Below are positions 1-4,546 of a stretch of DNA of 7,159 nt, piece by piece. Under the pieces are notes generated by a model, which worked only from the letters and a program-made list of their open reading frames with translations, was not told the DNA's origin and ran no database searches. Position numbers and translations under genes: made by a program. How positions within the stretch are numbered: position 1 is the stretch's first letter; each line of letters starts with the position of its first letter. Origin of the DNA: an uncultured Cellvibrionales bacterium (GTDB lineage Bacteria; Pseudomonadota; Gammaproteobacteria; Pseudomonadales; UBA7434); assembly GCA_937897785.1 (NCBI GenBank), contig CALCNB010000354.1:1-7159 (forward strand), given 5' to 3'.

Positions 1-244
1 CCTTTGGCTTTGGTTTAGGCTTTGGTTTTGGTTTAGGCTTTGGTTTTGGCTTGGCTTTTAGTTGAGCTTTTGGCTTTGGTAAGTCTTGCACGGACACTAA
101 ACGCGCATCAATAGCTTTGATATTGGCGCTCACAGCCACTTCAGAAGATTCTGGCGTCCAACCTATAGACAATAGCGCCAGCACGCCGCCATGCAACAGT
201 ATGGCTAACAGTAGCGGTAATCGATAAGCGGTTAAATCAACCAT
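1..244 (-). CDS. tolA: TolA, N-terminal part (cut by window edge)
   Basis: The first 81 codons of a TolA-type protein are present; the rest lies beyond the left edge. Seen: a short cytoplasmic start (MVDLTAYR), one hydrophobic segment at residues 9-29 with His18 inside it, a hydrophilic stretch to about 55, then Lys-Pro repeats from 56 with an unbroken (KP)8K at 65-81. In the family, TolA is anchored by one helix that contacts TolQ/TolR, spans the periplasm and reaches Pal/TolB through its C-terminal domain; His18 sits where the conserved helix His is expected. The ATG at 244 is the only start codon in its frame after an upstream TGA; a weak GGA lies before it. It starts 44 bases after tolR. 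A TonB-like protein would also fit the sequence alone, but the tolQ-tolR context makes TolA much likelier. Confidence 0.85.
   Translation of the reverse strand, partial: MVDLTAYRLPLLLAILLHGGVLALLSIGWTPESSEVAVSANIKAIDARLVSVQDLPKPKAQLKAKPKPKPKPKPKPKPKPK
2..55 (-). repeat. 18-bp tandem repeat encoding Lys-Pro run of TolA
   Basis: On the plus strand CTTTGGCTTTGGTTTAGG (2-19) is followed directly by a copy with one change (20-37), and a third unit (38-55) matches its first 12 bases. Read on the minus strand each unit codes for three Lys-Pro pairs. The near identity at DNA level, beyond what the amino acids require, suggests recent expansion by slippage or unequal exchange. The array may continue past the left edge. 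Confidence 0.8.
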
Positions 245-288
245 TGCGGGTCCATAATCGTCTGTTGGTCGACAACATCATTGGCTTA

Positions 289-708
289 TTAAGGCGTCTC
301 TGTGACAAGGCCAACTGAACTTGCCCCCGCCGACTGAAGACGAGTCATTAACCCCACCACCTCGCCATATGGAATATTTTTATCCCCCCAAATCAAGACT
401 GGCGTTGCGGGTGACTGCTTGATCACCTTCGTCACTCGTCGCTCAAGTAAGTCAACAGCAATAGACTTATCAGGCGCCGCACCTAAATTGAGATATAAAC
501 TACCATCGGCTTTTATCGAAACAATTAACGGCTCATTGGGTGTGTCATCAAGAGGGGCAGATGGTGCCTGCGGGAGATCAACATCAACACCTTGCATTAA
601 TAATGGCGCTGTAACCATAAACACAATTAATAACACTAAGGTAACATCGATATAGGGGACGGCATTAATCTCAGCGATTAGCTTGCGCTTATTTTTTCTT
701 CGACCCAT
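289..708 (-). CDS. tolR: TolR, Tol-Pal inner-membrane proton-channel subunit
   Basis: A 139-residue protein, close to the usual length of about 140. Seen: a basic N-terminus (residues 2-9), then a single membrane helix at about 18-40 beginning VPYIDVTLVLLIVF, with Asp21 at the place of the essential helix Asp of TolR/ExbD (Asp23 in E. coli numbering). A periplasmic domain follows to the end. By family knowledge it pairs with TolQ to use the proton gradient to energise TolA during outer-membrane constriction at division. The ATG at 708 lies 12 bases after tolQ; an AGGG overlapping the tolQ stop can serve as the ribosome site. ExbD is the paralogue alternative, but a tolA start follows immediately, so TolR is preferred. 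Confidence 0.95.
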   Translation of the reverse strand: MGRRKNKRKLIAEINAVPYIDVTLVLLIVFMVTAPLLMQGVDVDLPQAPSAPLDDTPNEPLIVSIKADGSLYLNLGAAPDKSIAVDLLERRVTKVIKQSPATPVLIWGDKNIPYGEVVGLMTRLQSAGASSVGLVTETP

Positions 709-720
709 AAAGTAATTGCC

Positions 721-1428
721 CTATTCGGTTAAGCGCTCTTGCGCCATAACGGTATGCACTTGACGATGTAAAATACTCGAAAATTCATCAGAAAAGGTTT
801 CGTATCGACTGATTAACATATCCACTCTGGCAGCGAAACGATTGTAAGCAATCACTGCCGGTATTGCGGCAAATAAACCCATTGCGGTTGCGATTAATGC
901 CTCAGAAATACCTGGCGCTACCGCCGCTAATGTCGCTTGATGTGCATTCGCTAAACCGCGAAAAGAGCCCATAACACCCCAAACCGTGCCAAATAAGCCA
1001 ACATAGGGACTGGCCGAACCCACGTTCGCTAAAAAGGGTAAATGCTTTTCTAAGTATTCTTCTTCTCGCGCTAATGACACGCGCATAGCACGCTCTGCGC
1101 CACTCAAAATAACCTCTGAATCAATATTTTCCTGCTGTCTCAGGCGAGAAAACTCTTTAAACCCAGCGCGAAAAATTGCCTCAACGCCGCCAATTTCTTC
1201 TGACTCGGCACGCACACTGCCCGATCGATACAGTTGGCCTAAATCAACACCGGACCAAAACTCCTCTTCAAAAGCCAGTAGTTCGGCGTGCGCTTGCCTA
1301 AAAACCGCCAACCGTTGAAAAATCATCACCCATGAGGAAATAGAGGCCAGCACTAAGCCCAACATGACTAACTGAACAAGCACGCTCGCTTGTGATATAA
1401 GACTCCAAAGGGATAATGGCTCAGCCAC
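721..1428 (-). CDS. tolQ: TolQ, Tol-Pal inner-membrane proton-channel subunit
   Basis: A 235-residue MotA/TolQ/ExbB-family protein, near the usual 230. Seen: membrane helix 1 at about 14-37, a long cytoplasmic loop, helix 2 at about 133-156 carrying the family signature SPYVGLFGTVWGVMGSF, and helix 3 at about 174-196. Thr148 and Thr181 sit at the two conserved pore threonines (145 and 178 in E. coli). TolQ surrounds the TolR helix dimer and converts proton flow into movement of TolA. The start is GTG at 1428, backed by AGGAG seven bases upstream (1436-1440), the strongest ribosome site in the window. It begins 33 bases after ybgC and ends 12 bases before tolR, so it is very probably co-transcribed with both. 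Confidence 0.96.
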   Translation of the reverse strand: MAEPLSLWSLISQASVLVQLVMLGLVLASISSWVMIFQRLAVFRQAHAELLAFEEEFWSGVDLGQLYRSGSVRAESEEIGGVEAIFRAGFKEFSRLRQQENIDSEVILSGAERAMRVSLAREEEYLEKHLPFLANVGSASPYVGLFGTVWGVMGSFRGLANAHQATLAAVAPGISEALIATAMGLFAAIPAVIAYNRFAARVDMLISRYETFSDEFSSILHRQVHTVMAQERLTE

Positions 1429-1435
1429 AAAACGA

Positions 1436-1440
1436 CTCCT
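1436..1440 (-). promoter_or_regulatory. Strong ribosome binding site of tolQ
   Basis: AGGAG on the minus strand, seven bases before a GTG codon at 1428. It decides the non-ATG start of tolQ. Confidence 0.8.
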
Positions 1441-1461
1441 ACTATTACTTATACTTGATTT

Positions 1462-1884
1462 TTAATGGGGCATTATCTGCTTAATAAGTGACTCTGGCAT
1501 TACTGCCGGTTGCTGAGTATCGCGATCGACACAAGCTACTTTTACTTCAGCTTCGCACAGTAATTGGTTATCACGATAGACTTGCTGTTCAAATACCACC
1601 GCCACCTTGCTACTTTTTTTGGCCACGGCTGAAATTGATAAGTAATCGTCTAATACCGCTGGCGCTCGATAATTGATCGTTAAGGAGTGCACAACAAACA
1701 TTAACTGATCGGCAAATATAGCCGCCTTACCAAAACCTAACTGACGCATAAACTCAGTTCGCGCCCGCTCCATATACTTTAAATAATTAACATAAAAAAC
1801 AATGCCGCCAGCATCGGTATCTTCTATATAAACACGCACATCAATAGTTGTTGATGATAAGGCTGACGGCTGATTGTTTGACAT
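1462..1884 (-). CDS. ybgC: YbgC-type acyl-CoA thioesterase (hotdog fold)
   Basis: A 140-residue single-domain hotdog thioesterase of the 4HBT/YbgC family, cytoplasmic, which hydrolyses acyl-CoA and in E. coli is linked to phospholipid metabolism; it regularly precedes tolQ. Seen near the N-terminus: VYIEDTDAGGIVFY followed by NYLKYMERARTEF. The second Asp of EDTD (residue 24 from this start) is the catalytic Asp of the family. The next positions are Phe-Tyr where, from memory, E. coli and H. pylori YbgC have Tyr-His. The ATG at 1884 has TGGA four bases upstream. A GTG at 1893, one base past the ruvB stop, would add three residues but has no visible ribosome site. Either way the gene is tightly coupled to ruvB. 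Confidence 0.93.
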   Translation of the reverse strand: MSNNQPSALSSTTIDVRVYIEDTDAGGIVFYVNYLKYMERARTEFMRQLGFGKAAIFADQLMFVVHSLTINYRAPAVLDDYLSISAVAKKSSKVAVVFEQQVYRDNQLLCEAEVKVACVDRDTQQPAVMPESLIKQIMPH

Positions 1885-1894
1885 CAATTCCACA

Positions 1895-2908
1895 CTATTG
1901 TTCGCGCTGCGGCGGTGTTATTTCAAAATGTTCATAGGCATGACGAGTCGCAATACGGCCTCGTGGGGTTCGCTGAATGAAGCCCTGCTGAATCAAAAAA
2001 GGCTCTAACACATCCTCTATAGTGCCACGCTCTTCGCTAATCGCTGCCGCTAAGTTATCAACGCCCACCGGACCACCATCAAACTTCTCGATAATACAGA
2101 GCAACAACCGTCGGTCCATATGATCGAAACCTAGTGGGTCAATATTTAAAATATCCAGTGCCTGTTCGGCTACTTGCTGGGTCACAATGCCGTCATATTT
2201 GACGTCGGCGAAATCCCTAACCCGGCGCAGTAAGCGATTGGCAATACGTGGCGTACCGCGTGAACGTCTAGCAATTTCAGCGGCTCCAGCGCCTTCGATG
2301 GTCACGGCTAATAAGTCAGCAGCTCGCATAATAATTTGGCTCAAATCATCCAAACTATAAAACTCAAGTCGTTGAACAATACCAAATCGATCACGCAGCG
2401 GCGAAGTTAATGAACCCGCTCGGGTTGTGGCTCCTACCAAGGTAAACGGCGGCAAATCCAATTTAATCGACCTTGCGGAAGGCCCCTCACCAATCATAAT
2501 ATCCAGTTGGTAGTCTTCCATAGCCGGATACAAGACTTCTTCTACTACTGGACTCAAACGATGTATCTCATCGATAAACAACACATCATCTTTCGTTAAG
2601 TTAGTCAGCATGGCGGCTAAATCACCCGGCCGCTCTAACACTGGGCCTGAAGTTGAATGCAGGGTTACGCCTAATTCATTGGCAATAATGTGCGCCAATG
2701 TCGTTTTGCCAAGGCCAGGTGGACCAAAAATCAAACTGTGATCTAAAGCCTCTTGCCTGTTTCGGGCGGCGGCAATAAAGACCTCCATTTGAGATCGAAC
2801 CACTTGCTGACCAATATAATCAGCCAGCAACTTAGGCCGTAGAGCGCGGTCATGCTTTTGCTCCTCTGTCGCCGCATCACCGGTAATTAATCGATCAGCT
2901 TCTATCAT
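1895..2908 (-). CDS. ruvB: RuvB, Holliday-junction branch-migration ATPase
   Basis: A full-length 337-residue AAA+ motor. Two RuvB hexamers flank RuvA on a Holliday junction and pull DNA through to move the branch point. Seen: Walker A GPPGLGKTT at 62-70 (Lys68), Walker B LFIDEIHRL at 110-118, sensor 1 GATTRAG at 159-165, arginine finger Arg174 in LRDRFG, and a C-terminal winged-helix DNA-binding region (QRTPRGRIAT near 312-322). Lys68 and Arg174 carry the same numbers as in E. coli, so the start is firm. The ATG at 2908 has AGGA six bases upstream (2915-2918). It lies 13 bases after ruvA and runs almost into ybgC. Confidence 0.98.
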   Translation of the reverse strand: MIEADRLITGDAATEEQKHDRALRPKLLADYIGQQVVRSQMEVFIAAARNRQEALDHSLIFGPPGLGKTTLAHIIANELGVTLHSTSGPVLERPGDLAAMLTNLTKDDVLFIDEIHRLSPVVEEVLYPAMEDYQLDIMIGEGPSARSIKLDLPPFTLVGATTRAGSLTSPLRDRFGIVQRLEFYSLDDLSQIIMRAADLLAVTIEGAGAAEIARRSRGTPRIANRLLRRVRDFADVKYDGIVTQQVAEQALDILNIDPLGFDHMDRRLLLCIIEKFDGGPVGVDNLAAAISEERGTIEDVLEPFLIQQGFIQRTPRGRIATRHAYEHFEITPPQREQ

Positions 2909-2921
2909 GATTTATCCTAAA

Positions 2922-3536
2922 CTAACGCTTTAACATAGTTTTTAAAGCTGCGCGAATGGCTGCTTCACTGCTGTCAATTTCACTAAAATCAAGCTTGGCT
3001 AAAGACTTACTCGCCTCGACCGGTTTATAGCCTAAAGCAATAAGAGCCGTTTCTGCCTCAGCTAAAATCATAGACTGTGATGAAGATGTACTGCCCGCAC
3101 CGTCGATCTGTTCGGCGGGTAAATCCACGTGCCATTCCTGTAAGCGATCTTTCATTTCAACAATTAAACGTTCAGCCGTCTTTTTACCGACGCCTGGCAG
3201 GCGCGTCAATGAGGCAACATCAGAGGCGATAATACAGTGACTAAAAGCCGCTGCATCCATGCCCGATAAAATAGCCAACGCCAATTTAGCGCCCACACCA
3301 TTAATTTTGATCAAAGTACGAAATAATTGTCGCTCAGACTGATCAGCAAAACCGTACAAAAGTTGAGCATCCTCACGTACAACAAAATGTGTTAGCAGTT
3401 TAATTTCTGCGCCCAACGCCGGCAAGTCAGTAAAAGTGTTTAACGATGCCTGTACATCATAACCGACGCCATTGACCTCAATCACCAGCCACGGGGTGGA
3501 TTTTTCGACTAACTGTCCAACTAAATAACTGATCAT
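2922..3536 (-). CDS. ruvA: RuvA, Holliday-junction-binding protein
   Basis: A 204-residue protein; E. coli RuvA has 203. The tetramer holds the four-way junction in a square and loads RuvB. Seen from this start: OB-fold domain at about 1-63 with the acidic pin Glu55-Asp56 in REDAQLLYGF, helix-hairpin-helix motifs at INGVG (78-82) and LPGVG (113-117), a linker rich in Gly/Ser near 142-152, and a C-terminal three-helix domain at about 157-204 that contacts RuvB. An upstream in-frame ATG at 3563 would add nine residues (MAVRVNHTT). I chose 3536 because RuvA proteins begin MI-x-x-L-x-G and the residue numbers then match E. coli. The ribosome site is poor for both. It starts 51 bases after ruvC. 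Confidence 0.97.
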   Translation of the reverse strand: MISYLVGQLVEKSTPWLVIEVNGVGYDVQASLNTFTDLPALGAEIKLLTHFVVREDAQLLYGFADQSERQLFRTLIKINGVGAKLALAILSGMDAAAFSHCIIASDVASLTRLPGVGKKTAERLIVEMKDRLQEWHVDLPAEQIDGAGSTSSSQSMILAEAETALIALGYKPVEASKSLAKLDFSEIDSSEAAIRAALKTMLKR

Positions 3537-3587
3537 GGTTGTATGATTGACTCTCACTGCCATTAATTTTTTGGGGTTCTGAATCGT

Positions 3588-4073
3588 TTAACGCAACGCT
3601 CCATAGGGATTATCACTGTAACTGTGGCAAAGTGCTACTGCTAAAGCATCGGCCGCATCGGCCGATGGCGTTCGATTCAAGCCTAATAAACGAACCACCA
3701 TTGCCTGCACCTGCTCTTTGTCAGCGGCACCGGTTCCAGCAACTGCCTGCTTTATCGTCCTTGGAGCGTACTCTCCCAAAGGCAAGCCCGCCTCAGCAAT
3801 AGCGAGAATAGCTGCGCCCCGCGCATGACCCAGTTTTAAAGCCGAACTGACACTTTTTCCCACGAACACCTGTTCGATAGCCGCTTGACTAGGCGCGTAC
3901 TGCCGAATCAGCTCGCCGATATTTTGATAGATCGTCAATAATCGCACAGGCAAATCATCAGTAGGCATGCGAATACAACCACTGGCTACATAGCTTACTT
4001 GAGTTTTTTCTACTTGAATAAGGCCGTAACCCGTGATCCGTGATCCTGGGTCGACACCTAAAATGATGCTCAA
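3588..4073 (-). CDS. ruvC: RuvC, Holliday-junction resolvase
   Basis: A 161-residue RNase H-fold endonuclease, slightly shorter than the E. coli enzyme (173) at the C-terminus. As a dimer it cuts two opposing strands of a Holliday junction with Mg2+. Seen: MSIILGVDPGSRITGYG at the start and catalytic residues Asp8, Glu67 (AAIEQVFVGKS), Asp139 and Asp142 (SADAADALA), all present. The start is TTG at 4073: an in-frame TGA lies only three codons upstream and the intervening codons are CCA and CTT, so no ATG or GTG start is possible before the conserved N-terminus. A weak GAG lies nine bases upstream. The stop codon of a seven-codon ORF (4070-4093) overlaps this TTG. It is the first gene of the ruvCAB-ybgC-tol unit. 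Confidence 0.97.
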   Translation of the reverse strand: MSIILGVDPGSRITGYGLIQVEKTQVSYVASGCIRMPTDDLPVRLLTIYQNIGELIRQYAPSQAAIEQVFVGKSVSSALKLGHARGAAILAIAEAGLPLGEYAPRTIKQAVAGTGAADKEQVQAMVVRLLGLNRTPSADAADALAVALCHSYSDNPYGALR

Positions 4074-4093
4074 AAGTGGTCACTCATCGTCAT
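4070..4093 (-). other. Seven-codon upstream ORF overlapping the ruvC TTG start
   Basis: ATG at 4093 opens a frame reading MTMSDHF and ends in TTTTGA; the TGA overlaps the ruvC TTG. A second in-frame ATG lies at 4087. No clear ribosome site precedes it. Such an overlap could couple translation by termination and re-initiation, but the ORF is short enough to be chance. Confidence 0.3.
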
Positions 4094-4115
4094 AGTATTA
4101 ACAATCTAACCCGCG

Positions 4116-4128
4116 CGATAGTTTATCG
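4116..4128 (-). other. Small hairpin in ruvC leader
   Basis: CGATA, a three-base loop, then TATCG: a perfect 5-bp stem within the presumed 5' leader of ruvC. A longer-range pair, TCACTC (4080-4085) with GAGTGA (4128-4133), could instead sequester the region just before the ruvC start. It may be chance. Confidence 0.3.
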
Positions 4129-4145
4129 AGTGATCGGCCTACCGC

Positions 4146-4163
4146 ATAATCCTGTCAGATTAT
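4146..4163. promoter_or_regulatory. Inverted repeat overlapping the ruvC -10 (operator candidate)
   Basis: ATAATC, six bases (CTGTCA), GATTAT: perfect 6-bp arms. One arm lies inside the -10 and the other covers the expected start of transcription, a position where a bound repressor would block polymerase. I do not recognise the regulator. AT-rich arms make chance possible. Confidence 0.35.
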
Positions 4164-4186
4164 ACCCCGCTAGCAAGGATTTGCAC
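4159..4186 (-). promoter_or_regulatory. Promoter candidate for the ruvC-ruvAB-ybgC-tol unit
   Basis: A perfect TATAAT -10 occupies 4159-4164 on the minus strand. Sixteen bases upstream is GTGCAA (4181-4186), a weak -35 with three matches to TTGACA. Transcription would begin near 4152, giving a leader of about 80 bases. It lies just downstream of a terminator hairpin, consistent with a fresh transcription start. No CTGT-N8-ACAG LexA box of the E. coli type is visible around it. Confidence 0.6.
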
Positions 4187-4211
4187 TGAAGATCTGATCA
4201 TTAGTCGGTAT

Positions 4212-4253
4212 AAAAGAAAAAAGAAATGAACGCTAACAAATCAGCGTTCATTT
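4212..4253 (-). terminator. Rho-independent terminator between aspS and ruvC
   Basis: The arms AAATGAACGCT (4224-4234) and AGCGTTCATTT (4243-4253) pair perfectly over 11 bp around an 8-base loop. On the minus strand the stem is followed by CTTTTTTCTTTTA, a U-rich tail. It would end transcripts reading leftward from aspS, about 290 bases past the aspS stop, or a small RNA made within the gap. The stem may also be the hairpin of a dispersed repeat. Confidence 0.75.
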
Positions 4254-4302
4254 AAGAGAGAGTAGACCTGACCCCTGATGCCATAGCGAAACAGAAATCA
4301 GG
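4224..4302. repeat. Possible REP/RAYT-type dispersed repeat unit
   Basis: A perfect palindrome (4224-4253) is followed on the plus strand by AAGAGAGA and then GTAGACCTGACCCC (4262-4275), after which CCTGAT (4274-4279) and ATCAGG (4297-4302) form a second weak inverted pair. GTAG next to a palindrome is the known foot of REP elements served by RAYT transposases. I recall GTAGACCTGACCCC-like tracts recurring in intergenic DNA of marine gammaproteobacteria, but this is memory, not a search. No transposase gene is in the window. Confidence 0.4.
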
Positions 4303-4546
4303 CTCATACTGACATTGAATCGAACTATTTTAAATCCCTGTCAAAATATATACGCTCATCGATAGCCAGCACCCACCAGGAAACGCTGAACTCACCAAAA
4401 ACGCTGGCTTGACAAAATAAGCCTAGTGGAGAAAAGCCATGCTAATCACAGTGCAAGCGCAAAAGTGAGTCTCAGTTCACAGCTAAAATGTAAAATCAGC
4501 AGGTCTTATTCAGCCATTGATAGAATGCCGCAACTGGCCGTGGCGG

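Larger units (their letters stand above)
4074..4546. other. 473-base gap between aspS and ruvC without a credible gene
   Basis: All three minus-strand frames are broken by many stops, and nothing resembles YebC, the family usually encoded here. From the aspS end the stretch holds a GCCGC/GCGGC stem at the aspS stop (4527-4547), two AAACGCTG copies (4381-4388, 4399-4406), an AGCCAGC/GCTGGCT inverted pair (4364-4370, 4403-4409), a REP-like segment with a terminator hairpin, and the ruvC promoter. A nine-codon plus-strand ORF at 4439-4468 (MLITVQAQK) has a GGAG eight bases upstream, but nothing else supports it. Confidence 0.75.

Noticed and set aside
289..708. ExbB/ExbD/TonB system instead of TolQ/TolR/TolA
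   Set aside because: The ybgC-tolQ-tolR-tolA order and TolQ length favour Tol; the Lys-Pro run alone is TonB-like but not decisive.
4152..4201. LexA (SOS) box near the ruvC promoter
   Set aside because: The CTG triplets at 4152, 4186 and 4194 are not followed by CAG at the required spacing.
4364..4409. AGCCAGC/GCTGGCT inverted pair with two AAACGCTG copies between
   Set aside because: The loop is over 30 bases and the arms only 7 bp; no sign of an attachment site or terminator tract.
4439..4468. Nine-codon plus-strand ORF (MLITVQAQK) with GGAG upstream and a TTGACA at 4409-4414
   Set aside because: No -10 lies at a usable distance from the TTGACA, the ORF is tiny, and it points into antisense aspS with no gene to lead.
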